Shown: positions 10,037 through 17,536 of the stretch, one piece after another
Position numbering within the stretch: position 1 is the stretch's first letter
Layout of the letters: each line of letters begins with the position of its first letter
DNA from: Nocardia sp. NBC_00508
GTDB taxonomy: Bacteria > Actinomycetota > Actinomycetes > Mycobacteriales > Mycobacteriaceae
Reading direction: 5' to 3'
Assembly: GCF_036346875.1 (NCBI RefSeq)
Contig: NZ_CP107852.1
Coordinates: 6,014,001-6,078,000 of the forward strand
DNA: 64,000 bases
Program-made: the position numbers and the translations under genes
Notes under the pieces: generated by a model
Databases searched by the model: none
Told to the model about the DNA's origin: nothing
The model's input: the letters and a program-made list of their open reading frames with translations, nothing else

Positions 10037-10932
10037 CGGGAATGTTCGGAAAGAGAAAGAAGTCGTCGGACCGGTACGCGGACGAGCAGTACGCCGAGGC
10101 GGGCGACTACGACGAGGCGGGCGACTACGACGACGCCGACTACGCGCCGGACTACGACGACGAATATTACGACGACGCCCCCACCGACGAGCGCTCGTAC
10201 GCGGGCGTGGACTTCGACGCCGACACGCTGCAGGGTCGGCCCGGCCCCTACGACTACGACGAGGTCGCCGAACGGCTGGAGGATGTGTCCGAGCAGCGGC
10301 TCGACCTCGGGTCGGTGCTGCTGCCGGTTCCGACCGGCGGCCAGTTGCAGGTCGAGATGACCCCGGAAGGCCAGCCGCAGGCGGTGCACCTGGCTACCGA
10401 GCACGGCCGGATCACCGTCGCGGCCTACGCCGCGCCCAAAACCTCGGGCCAGTGGCGTTTGGTCGCCGCGGATCTCGCCGACTCGCTCCGCAAGGACGGC
10501 GCCAGGGTCTCGGTGGAGAACGGGCCGTGGGGCCGGGAGTTGCTCGCCCTCACCGAGGGCGCCGACCTGCGCTTCATCGGCGTGGACGGCTACCGCTGGA
10601 TGCTGCGGCTGGTCGCCGCGGGCCCCTCAGGGGCGGCGAACGACGGCAGCCCGCTGGTCAAGGCGGCGCGCGCCATCCTCAGCGATACGGTGGTGCGACG
10701 CGGTGAGGATCCGCTGCCGGTGCGTGAGCCGCTGCCGGTGGTGCTGCCGCAGCAGTTGGCCGAGCAGCTGGCCGCGGCCCACCAGCAGCAGGTGGAAGTC
10801 CAGCAGCAGGCGATGGCCGCGCAAGTGGCCGCGCCGCAGACCGGGCCGCAACCGGTGCAGCCGCCGCGCATGCCGGAGGGCCCGCGCCGTGGCGCGGACG
10901 GGTCGGCCATGCAGCAGCTCGGCCTGAACTGA
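10033..10932 (+). CDS. DUF3710 domain protein
   Basis: A 299-residue soluble protein. After a short basic start (FGKRKKSS), residues ~12-55 are a very acidic Tyr/Asp-rich tract with repeated AGDYDEAGDYDDADY-like units. The DUF3710 core (residues ~70-235) follows, and a Gln-rich tail (QQQVEVQQQAMAAQ) closes it. The gene overlaps dut by 4 bp (ATG 10033; an in-frame ATG at 10042 is an alternative), with AAGGAG just upstream. The dut-DUF3710 pairing is conserved in mycobacteria (Rv2697c-Rv2696c). Function unknown. Confidence 0.9.
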   Translation: MTGMFGKRKKSSDRYADEQYAEAGDYDEAGDYDDADYAPDYDDEYYDDAPTDERSYAGVDFDADTLQGRPGPYDYDEVAERLEDVSEQRLDLGSVLLPVPTGGQLQVEMTPEGQPQAVHLATEHGRITVAAYAAPKTSGQWRLVAADLADSLRKDGARVSVENGPWGRELLALTEGADLRFIGVDGYRWMLRLVAAGPSGAANDGSPLVKAARAILSDTVVRRGEDPLPVREPLPVVLPQQLAEQLAAAHQQQVEVQQQAMAAQVAAPQTGPQPVQPPRMPEGPRRGADGSAMQQLGLN

Positions 10933-10955
10933 GCAGGCCGAGACCGGCCGTTCAC

Positions 10956-11651
10956 TCAGCCGAAAGCGCCGATTCCGGTCTGCCCGAGGATCGCGGGGTC
11001 GGCGCCTAGTTCGTCCAGGGTGATCCGGTGCAGGCGCGCGTGGGGGGCCAGCGCGGCCCACTCTTCGGCCACCGCCACCGGATGCACCGGGTCGTCGATC
11101 GCGGTGACCACGGCGATCGGCAGCTCGAAGGCGGCCAGCCGCTCGGCATCCGGCCATTTGTAGTCGGCGGCCTCGTCCAACGCCGCGGGAAGGTGGGGCC
11201 ACTGCGCCCGCCACGACTGGGTCAGCGCGTCCGCCAGCCACCGTGGGCTGCTGGCTCGCATCCGGTCGAGCACCACCGCCAGACCGTCGGTACGCAGCTG
11301 GGCGGCGGTCGCCGCGGCGCTGAGCGCCGCTGGACAGGCGGCGGTGTCGGGTCCGGTCCAGGCGGGCAGCGCCGCGACGACCCCGACCACAAGATCCGTA
11401 TGCTCGGCCGCCCACTCCAGCGCGATCGCGGCCCCGAGTGAGATCCCTGCGGCGAGGACCCGGCCCGAGCGCGCCGCCGCGTCCAATCCGGCCCGGCAGC
11501 TCGCGACGACCCGGCGCGGATCCGGTTCCACCGCGACGAAATCGAGACCGCGTGCCGCGCTGGCGGGCCCGAAGGCGCGCCGGGCGAAATCGGCGTCGGA
11601 TCCGGTACCGGGCAGGGCCACGACGCGAGCCGGATGTGGGGAGTCGAACAT
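10956..11651 (-). CDS. Alpha/beta-hydrolase-fold protein
   Basis: About 231 residues from ATG 11651 (an in-frame ATG at 11684 would add 11). A nucleophile elbow GISLGA follows a strand at about one third of the length, and DDPVHP near the C-terminus fits the acid position of the catalytic triad; a late His is available in HARLHRI. The order of neighbours matches Rv2695, an uncharacterised hydrolase-like protein. The substrate cannot be predicted. Confidence 0.82.
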   Translation of the reverse strand: MFDSPHPARVVALPGTGSDADFARRAFGPASAARGLDFVAVEPDPRRVVASCRAGLDAAARSGRVLAAGISLGAAIALEWAAEHTDLVVGVVAALPAWTGPDTAACPAALSAAATAAQLRTDGLAVVLDRMRASSPRWLADALTQSWRAQWPHLPAALDEAADYKWPDAERLAAFELPIAVVTAIDDPVHPVAVAEEWAALAPHARLHRITLDELGADPAILGQTGIGAFG

Positions 11652-11782
11652 CGGTCCGAGCGTAGCGGGGGTGGCCGAGCCCATCTACAGTGGCGGTGTA
11701 CGGCCTCAGCAGGCCGTGCGGTTGGAATGCCCACGATGGTGTGCGACCCACGCCATCTGCTCTATGCAGGAGAGCGTGCACA

Positions 11783-12160
11783 ATGTCATCCGCAGCCTCA
11801 GGTTATTTTCGACGGCTGACTCGCAGGCTGACCGAAGACATCGATCAGCTGGATGCCGAGGAGCTGGCCGAGACGTCCGAGGCGTCGGGAGCGCACCGCG
11901 CGTCGGAGTGTCGGCGCGGTGACGAGGCCACCATGCTCGGTAGGCTTCGGAGCGTCGAAGCATGTCCCAAGTCCGCCGGCGCCGCTGTGCAAGCGGAGTT
12001 CTTCGACGGCACCGACACCATCACCCTGGTCTGGATCGGGCGCAGGCGCATTCCCGGTATCGAGCCGGGGCGGCGCATCCTGGTCCGCGGCCGAGTGGGT
12101 GACCGCGACGGCCGCAAAGTGATCTACAACCCCTACTACGAATTGCGCGGGAACAGCTGA
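11783..12160 (+). CDS. OB-fold nucleic-acid-binding domain protein
   Basis: A 125-residue protein. The start (ATG 11783) is set by AGGAGA 9 nt upstream; longer frames lack similarity. The N-terminal part contains a helical charged segment (RRLTRRLTEDIDQLDAEEL). The C-terminal half is a small OB fold (TMLGRLRSVEACP, TLVWIGRRRIPGIEPGRRI, VIYNPYYEL), the pattern of RecG/RPA-like tRNA-anticodon OB domains. It ends 3 bp before the DUF3159 gene, as in Rv2694c-Rv2693c. A role in RNA or DNA binding is inferred from the fold. Confidence 0.88.
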   Translation: MSSAASGYFRRLTRRLTEDIDQLDAEELAETSEASGAHRASECRRGDEATMLGRLRSVEACPKSAGAAVQAEFFDGTDTITLVWIGRRRIPGIEPGRRILVRGRVGDRDGRKVIYNPYYELRGNS

Positions 12161-12163
12161 CGT

Positions 12164-12862
12164 ATGCCATCCAGCGACGACAACGCAGGCTCAGGCGATC
12201 GCACCACCGGGCTCGACCTGCCCGACGGCAGTGACGAGGAACGTGCCGAGCAGACCCTCCTCGAACAACTGGGCGGCTTCAGCGGCCTGATCTACTCGAC
12301 ACTTCCCGTTGTCGTGTTCGTCCCCGTGAACAGTGTCGCCGGGCTGACCGTCGCGATCTGGGCGGCTCTCGGTGTGGCGGCCGCCGTCCTGGTCTGGCGT
12401 CTGGTGCGGCGCAACCCCATCCAGCCCGCCATCTCCGGCTTCCTCGGCGTCGGCGTCTGTGCCTTCATCGCCTACCGGATGGGGGAGGCCAAGGGATTCT
12501 TCCTCTTCGGCATCTACACCAGCCTCGTCTATGCCGGGGTGTTCCTCGGCTCCATCCTGGTCCGCCGGCCACTGGTCGGCGTGATCTGGGGCGTACTGAA
12601 CGGACACGGCTCCGACTGGCGGTCCGATCCCCGGCTGGTGCGCCTGTACGACCTGGCCACCGCCACGTGGGTCGTCGTGTTCGGCGCCCGTTACCTGGTG
12701 CAGTCGCAGCTCTACGACACCGACCGAACCGGCTGGCTCGCGTTCGCCCGAATCGCGATGGGCTGGCCGCTGACCGCCGTGGCGCTGGGCGTCACCATCT
12801 GGGCGGTACGCCGTGCGGGCCATCTGCCCACCAAGACCGTGGCGGCGACCGGACCGGCGTAG
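12164..12862 (+). CDS. DUF3159 family integral membrane protein
   Basis: A 232-residue membrane protein with about six transmembrane segments starting near residue 45 and the conserved DUF3159 opening LLEQLGGFSGLIYSTLPVVV. Function unknown; related families occur in actinobacteria only. The last codons and the TAG stop at 12860-12862 lie inside the first unit of the following tandem array, so array expansion or contraction could alter the C-terminus. It forms an operon with the OB-fold gene 3 bp upstream. Confidence 0.9.
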   Translation: MPSSDDNAGSGDRTTGLDLPDGSDEERAEQTLLEQLGGFSGLIYSTLPVVVFVPVNSVAGLTVAIWAALGVAAAVLVWRLVRRNPIQPAISGFLGVGVCAFIAYRMGEAKGFFLFGIYTSLVYAGVFLGSILVRRPLVGVIWGVLNGHGSDWRSDPRLVRLYDLATATWVVVFGARYLVQSQLYDTDRTGWLAFARIAMGWPLTAVALGVTIWAVRRAGHLPTKTVAATGPA

Positions 12863-13137
12863 GCGGCTGCCTCGCCTTCGCTCGGCCCGGCGTAGGCGGC
12901 TGCCTCGCCTTCGCTCGGCCCGGCGCGGGTTGCGGCTGCCTCGCCTTCGCTCGGCCCGGCGCGGGTTGCGGCTGCCTCGCCTTCGCTCGGCCCGGCGCGG
13001 GTTGCGGCTGCCTCGCCTTCGCTCGGCCCGGCGCGGGTTGCGGCTGCCTCGCCTTCGCTCGGCCCGGCGCGGGTTGCGGCTGCCTCGCCTTCGCTCGGCC
13101 CGGCGCGGGTTGCGGCTGCCTCGCCTTCACTCGGGGC
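12856..13137. repeat. Tandem array of two 33-bp and six 36-bp units
   Basis: Head-to-tail repeats begin inside the last codons of the DUF3159 gene. Two units of 33 bp (12856-12888, 12889-12921) are followed by six of 36 bp (from 12922, each starting GGCGCGGGTTGCGG and containing CTCGCCTTCGCTCGG). The last unit is degenerate. Units are nearly identical and contiguous, without spacers. The period is a multiple of three, so the frames stay open and would encode CLAFARP-type repeats, but no start codon, ribosome site or codon bias supports translation. Confidence 0.95.
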
Positions 13138-13202
13138 GCGGGCTGCGGGCGCACTTCGTACGGCTGTGCTCTTCTGCCCCTGCCTTCGCTGGTCGTTAAC
13201 TT

Positions 13203-13280
13203 TTCGCCGCTGCCCGGCGAAGTCCACAGGGGTGGGGTAAGTCCCACCGCCGAGGTGGGCGGTTACCCACCCTGGGGTGC
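13203..13280 (+). promoter_or_regulatory. Two hairpins in the leader of the ECF-like sigma gene
   Basis: A perfect 7-bp stem (13203-13209 with 13215-13221, TTCGCCG/CGGCGAA) is followed by an imperfect 57-nt inverted repeat (13224-13280). The latter has an inner CCCACC/GGTGGG stem and an outer GTAA/TTAC plus GGTGG/CCACC stem with one bulge. They lie between the tandem array and the sigma gene. They could terminate the DUF3159 transcript or act in the sigma leader; no T-tract is present. Confidence 0.45.
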
Positions 13281-13357
13281 CTGGTTGCCGCCCCGAGTTC
13301 GGCAGACGATCAATGCGTACCGAAAACACGCACTGATCGGCAAGGAAGGACTCGAAC

Positions 13358-13984
13358 GTGGCTACCGAGCACAACACCGCGGCGCTGCCCAAGAACCACA
13401 ACCCCGCTCTCTCGGAGAGCCGCCGGATATCGGCCGAGCTGGACAAGCTGATCGGTCCGGCGGCCGCAGGCGACCGTCAGGCGGTCACCGAGATCATCCG
13501 GGTCGTGCACCCGCTGGTGCGCCGCTACTGCGGTGCGCGCCTGGGCAATACGGCCCATTTGCAGGTCACCGCCGACGACGTGGTGCAGGAGATCCTTCTG
13601 GCCACCGTCAACGCCATCCCGCGCTACCGTGACCAGGGCAAGTCGTTCCTGGCATTCGTCTACGGTATCGCGGCCAACAAGGTCGCCGACGCGTTCCGCC
13701 GCTCGCAGCAGCACCCCGCCTACCCGGTGGCCGACGTCCCGGATGCCGCGTCCTCCGCCGCCGGACCCGAGGAATGGGCGCTGGCCTCCGAACGTCGCAC
13801 CGCCACAAGAGAACTCATGAACGTGCTGGCGCCTCGGCACCGCGAGGTGCTGGTGATGCGCATCATGCTCGGTTGGTCGGCGGCGCAGACCGCGGACGCC
13901 ATCGGGACCAGCCCCGGCGTGGTCCGGGTGATGCAGCACCGCGCGCTGAACAAGCTGCGCGCGGAGCTGAAACTGGCCGCGTAG
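13358..13984 (+). CDS. ECF-like sigma factor, ShbA/SigD family
   Basis: A 208-residue sigma-70 factor with only regions 2 and 4. Region 2 covers residues ~30-115, including TADDVVQEILLATVNAIPRYRDQGKSF-type sequence and FVYGIAANKVADAFR. Region 4 covers residues ~150-205 (LAPRHREVLVMRIMLGWSAAQTADAIG and VRVMQHRALNKLRAEL). It closely resembles mycobacterial SigD and streptomycete ShbA, which drives the principal sigma gene. Start GTG 13358 has AAGGAAGGA 8 nt upstream. No anti-sigma gene is adjacent; regulation could involve the structured leader. In M. tuberculosis sigD lies elsewhere, so this location is a rearrangement or an additional paralogue. Confidence 0.88.
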   Translation: MATEHNTAALPKNHNPALSESRRISAELDKLIGPAAAGDRQAVTEIIRVVHPLVRRYCGARLGNTAHLQVTADDVVQEILLATVNAIPRYRDQGKSFLAFVYGIAANKVADAFRRSQQHPAYPVADVPDAASSAAGPEEWALASERRTATRELMNVLAPRHREVLVMRIMLGWSAAQTADAIGTSPGVVRVMQHRALNKLRAELKLAA

Positions 13985-14030
13985 TCCCCGGCGGTGCTCC
14001 GGCGAGGACGCATCGGCCGTACCCGGGGAG

Positions 14031-14702
14031 TTATGGTCTGATGCCGTGGTTGGCCAGCTCCAGCCGCAGGTCCTCCTCGGCTTCCACCGAGGTCACGAAC
14101 AGCAGTTCGTCGTCGCCCTCGAACGGGTCGTCGGGCTGCGGCACGATCACCCGCCCGCCGCGCAGGATCGTCACGAGGGCGGCATCACGCGGCAGGGTGA
14201 GCGTGCGCACCGGCTTGCCCGCCAGCGCGGTGTCCGCGGGCAGCGTCATCTCCACCAGGTTCGCCTGGCCCTGACGCAGCGTCATCAGGCGCACAAGATC
14301 CCCGACCGACACCGCCTCCTCGACCAGCGAGGCAAGCAGGCGCGGCGTGGACACCGCGACGTCCACGCCCCATGAGGCGTCGAAGAGCCATTCGTTGCGT
14401 GGATCGTTCACCCGCGCCACCACCCGGCGCACCCCGAACTCGGTCTTGGCCAGCAGGCTGTGCACCACGTTCGTCTTGTCGTCGCCCGTGGCCGCGATGA
14501 CCACCTCGTAGGTCTCCAGCCCGGCCTGCTCGAGCAGCGCCAGTTCGCACGCGTCGGCGTGCACCCAGACCGCGTCCGGGATCGCCGCGGGATCAATGTG
14601 CTCGAGGTGACGCTCCAGGAGCATCACCCGGTGCCCGCCGCGCAGGAGCTCCCTGGCGATCGATCGGCCGACGGCGCCTGCTCCGGCGATGGCCACTTTC
14701 AT
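14031..14702 (-). CDS. ceoC: TrkA-family potassium uptake regulatory protein (CeoC-like)
   Basis: A 223-residue cytoplasmic protein with an RCK-N Rossmann domain starting MKVAIAGAGAVGRSIARELL (dinucleotide-binding GxGxxG) and an acidic residue at the end of beta-2 (MLLERH). A TrkA-C domain follows from about residue 140 (LVEMTLPADTALAGKPV). Start ATG 14702 lies 2 bp after the stop of the partner gene. The pair matches mycobacterial ceoB-ceoC, cytoplasmic partners of K+ uptake, but no TrkH/TrkG channel gene is present here. The adjacent divergent APC-type permease may be the functional partner. Confidence 0.9.
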   Translation of the reverse strand: MKVAIAGAGAVGRSIARELLRGGHRVMLLERHLEHIDPAAIPDAVWVHADACELALLEQAGLETYEVVIAATGDDKTNVVHSLLAKTEFGVRRVVARVNDPRNEWLFDASWGVDVAVSTPRLLASLVEEAVSVGDLVRLMTLRQGQANLVEMTLPADTALAGKPVRTLTLPRDAALVTILRGGRVIVPQPDDPFEGDDELLFVTSVEAEEDLRLELANHGIRP

Positions 14703-14704
14703 GT

Positions 14705-15370
14705 TCAGTCCTCGCTCGCTGGGGGCTTCGCGGCCAAGGCGACCGCCTCGCCGACGGTGCCGGATGTCGCGGCCACGTAGACGATGTCGTCGGCTTGGAC
14801 GATGGTCTTGCTGCCGGGGAGCAATCCCTGGCCGAAACGGATGATGAAGGCGACCCGGGCCGCGATGGTCTGCTCCAAGTCGCGCACCGTGCGGCCGTAC
14901 CACTCTTCGTGCAGCGTCAGCTGGGTCACAGCAACTGTCCCGGTGGGATCACGCCATGTGGTGGTGCTGGGGTCGCCGATGAGCGCGCGCAGGAAGCGGT
15001 CCGTGGTCCAGGGCACCGTGGCGATGGTCGGGATGCCGAGGCGCTCGTAGACGGCCGCGCGCTTGGCGTCGTAGATCCGGGCGACCACGCGCTGCACGCC
15101 GAACATCTCCCTGGCGACCCGCGCGGAGATGATGTTGGAGTTGTCGCCCGAGGAGACGGCCGCGAACGCGTCCGCCCGCTCGATTCCCGCGCTGATCAGC
15201 ACATCTCGATCGAATCCGACACCGGTCACCCGCTGGCCGGGAAAGTCGGAACCGAGGCGCAGAAAGGCGCTGGAGTCCCGGTCGATCACGGTGACGTCGT
15301 GACCTACGCGGACCAGGGCATGGGCCAGCGAGGAGCCGACTCGCCCGCACCCCATGATCACTACGTACAC
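14705..15370 (-). CDS. ceoB: TrkA-family potassium uptake regulatory protein (CeoB-like)
   Basis: A 221-residue paralogue of the next gene. It starts GTG 15370 with VYVVIMGCGRVGSSLAHALV, a Rossmann GxGxxG with DRDS at the end of strand beta-2. DNSNIISARVAREMFGVQRVVARIYD is typical of RCK domains, and the C-terminal TrkA-C domain includes ARVAFIIRFGQGLLPG and ends in ADDIVYVAATSG. It is transcribed divergently from the APC permease (161 bp between the assigned starts) and is the first gene of the two-gene unit. It probably binds NAD(H)/ATP and gates a K+ transporter. Confidence 0.9.
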   Translation of the reverse strand: MYVVIMGCGRVGSSLAHALVRVGHDVTVIDRDSSAFLRLGSDFPGQRVTGVGFDRDVLISAGIERADAFAAVSSGDNSNIISARVAREMFGVQRVVARIYDAKRAAVYERLGIPTIATVPWTTDRFLRALIGDPSTTTWRDPTGTVAVTQLTLHEEWYGRTVRDLEQTIAARVAFIIRFGQGLLPGSKTIVQADDIVYVAATSGTVGEAVALAAKPPASED

Positions 15371-15531
15371 CGTGCAACCTCGTTCCTGGAACCATGGTGT
15401 TCGGTCTGCTCTGCTGTTCGGTCGAACGCTACCCGTCGAATGATTCCATCGGCCACGTTCCCCTTCCAGCCGCCGAGCAAACCTGCGAGCCACGCGCGCG
15501 ATCCACCGTGCGGGGGCCTATGCTCGCTCCA

Positions 15532-17517
15532 GTGTCCAAGTTGACGACAGCAGCGAAGCGAGTGCTGCTGGGCAGGCCTTTCCGCAGTGACTCGCTCGGT
15601 CACACCTTGCTGCCGAAGCGAATCGCGCTCCCGGTGTTCGCCTCCGATGCCATGTCATCGGTCGCCTACGCCCCCGAAGAAATCTTCCTCGTCCTCTCTG
15701 CCGCTGGGATCTCGGCTTACCTTTACGCACCTTGGGTCGGTCTTGCGGTCGCCTTCGTGATGGCCGTGGTGGTCGCCAGCTACCGGCAGAACGTGCACGC
15801 CTACCCATCCGGCGGCGGTGACTACGAAGTCGCCACGACCAACCTCGGCCCCAACGCGGGCCTGACCGTGGGCAGCGCGCTGCTGGTCGACTACGTGCTC
15901 ACCGTGGCCGTGTCGATCTCCTCGGCCGCGTCCAATATCGGCTCGGCCATTCCGTTCGTCGCCACCCACAAGGTGCTGTTCGCCGTCGTGGCCATCGCCG
16001 CGCTCGCCGCGATGAACCTGCGGGGCGTCCGCGAGTCGGGCACCGCGTTTGCCATTCCGACCTACGCGTTCATCTTCGGCATGATCGTCATGCTCGGCTG
16101 GGGCCTGTTCCGGATCTTCGTGCTCGGCGAGGAGTTGCGGGCCGAATCGGCCGGTTTCGGGTTGGCCGAGCATGAACACCTCTACGGCTTGGCGTTCGCC
16201 TTCCTCATCGCGCGCGCGTTCTCCTCTGGCTGCGCCGCGCTCACCGGTGTGGAGGCGATCAGCAACGGCGTGCCCGCATTCCGCAAACCGAAGTCGCGCA
16301 ACGCTGCGAGCACGCTGCTGATGCTGGGGATCATCGCGATCGTGCTGTTCATGGGCATGATCATCCTGGCCCAGAAGATCGGAATCGTCTACGCGCACAA
16401 CGTCTCCGACCTGACCGGTGCCCCGGACGACTACCAGCAGAAAACGCTCATCGCCCAGCTCGCCGACACCGTGTTCCAGGGTTTTCCCGTCGGCTTCTTC
16501 TTCATCACGACGGTGACCGCCCTGATCCTCGTGCTCGCCGCGAACACCGCGTTCAACGGGTTCCCCGTGCTCGGCTCGATCCTGGCGCAGGATCGCTACC
16601 TGCCGCGTCAGTTGCACACCAGAGGCGACCGGCTGGCGTTCAGCAACGGCATCCTGTTCCTCTCCGGCGCGGCCATCGCGTTCGTGGTGCTGTTCGGCGC
16701 CGAGGTGACCAAGCTGATCCAGCTGTACATCGTCGGTGTGTTCGTCTCGTTCGTGCTCAGCCAGACCGGCATGCTGCGGCACTGGACGCGTCTGCTGCGC
16801 ACCGAGACCGATCCGGGGCAGCGCGCGCGGATGAAGCGGTCGCGGGTGATCAACGCGGTCGGCCTCAGCGCGACCGGCGCCGTGCTGGTTATCGTGCTGA
16901 TCACCAAGTTCTTCGCCGGCGCGTACATCGCGATCTTCACCATGGTCGCAATCTTCGTGGTGATGAAGATGATTCGGCGGCATTACGATTCGGTCGCGCG
17001 CGAGCTGGACGAGCACGAGTGGGACGGCGTTCTGCCCAGCCGCTCGCACTCCATCGTGCTGGTCTCCCGGCTGCACCTGCCGACCCGCCGCGCACTCGCC
17101 TACGCCCGCGCCTCCCGCCCCGACACATTGGAGGCGGTGACGGTGAACGTGGACGAGGCCGACACCAGGGCGCTGGTGCGGGAATGGGAGAACAGCGACA
17201 TCCCGGTGCTGCTGAAGGTGATCGAATCGCCGTACCGGGAGATCACCAAGCCGGTCCTCGACTACGTGAAGCGGGTACGCAAAGACGCACCGCGCGACGT
17301 GGTGACGGTGTTCATTCCCGAGTACGTGGTCGGCCACTGGTGGGAGCAGGTGCTGCACAACCAGAGCGCGCTGCGGCTGAAGGGAAGGTTGCTGTTCGAG
17401 CCGGGTGTAATGGTGACCAGCGTGCCGTGGCAGCTGAGTTCGTCCGCACGGGCGAGGGTACCCGGCGTGGTGAACGCCCCCGGCGCGGTGCGGCGGGGGT
17501 ACGAGGACCGGACATGA
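15532..17517 (+). CDS. APC-superfamily permease with cytoplasmic C-terminal domain
   Basis: About 661 residues. The start is GTG 15532 (VSKLTTAAKRVLLGRPF) or ATG 15520; both agree with the mycobacterial relative Rv2690c. Twelve transmembrane segments occupy residues ~35-480, with the strongly conserved LPVFASDAMSSVAYAPEEI and YPSGGGDYEVATTNLGP motifs. The ~170-residue hydrophilic tail (SHSIVLVSRLHLPTRRALAYARA onward, read in pieces) resembles the soluble domain of KimA-like K+ importers. The divergent RCK pair ceoB-ceoC suggests a K+ uptake system regulated by nucleotides; that link is inference. Confidence 0.9.
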   Translation: MSKLTTAAKRVLLGRPFRSDSLGHTLLPKRIALPVFASDAMSSVAYAPEEIFLVLSAAGISAYLYAPWVGLAVAFVMAVVVASYRQNVHAYPSGGGDYEVATTNLGPNAGLTVGSALLVDYVLTVAVSISSAASNIGSAIPFVATHKVLFAVVAIAALAAMNLRGVRESGTAFAIPTYAFIFGMIVMLGWGLFRIFVLGEELRAESAGFGLAEHEHLYGLAFAFLIARAFSSGCAALTGVEAISNGVPAFRKPKSRNAASTLLMLGIIAIVLFMGMIILAQKIGIVYAHNVSDLTGAPDDYQQKTLIAQLADTVFQGFPVGFFFITTVTALILVLAANTAFNGFPVLGSILAQDRYLPRQLHTRGDRLAFSNGILFLSGAAIAFVVLFGAEVTKLIQLYIVGVFVSFVLSQTGMLRHWTRLLRTETDPGQRARMKRSRVINAVGLSATGAVLVIVLITKFFAGAYIAIFTMVAIFVVMKMIRRHYDSVARELDEHEWDGVLPSRSHSIVLVSRLHLPTRRALAYARASRPDTLEAVTVNVDEADTRALVREWENSDIPVLLKVIESPYREITKPVLDYVKRVRKDAPRDVVTVFIPEYVVGHWWEQVLHNQSALRLKGRLLFEPGVMVTSVPWQLSSSARARVPGVVNAPGAVRRGYEDRT

Positions 17518-17536
17518 CATCCACGGAGTATTCGGG

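Noticed and set aside
12856..13137. CRISPR-like array with 36-bp repeats
   Set aside because: Units are contiguous with no unique spacers and no cas genes nearby, so this is a simple tandem repeat.
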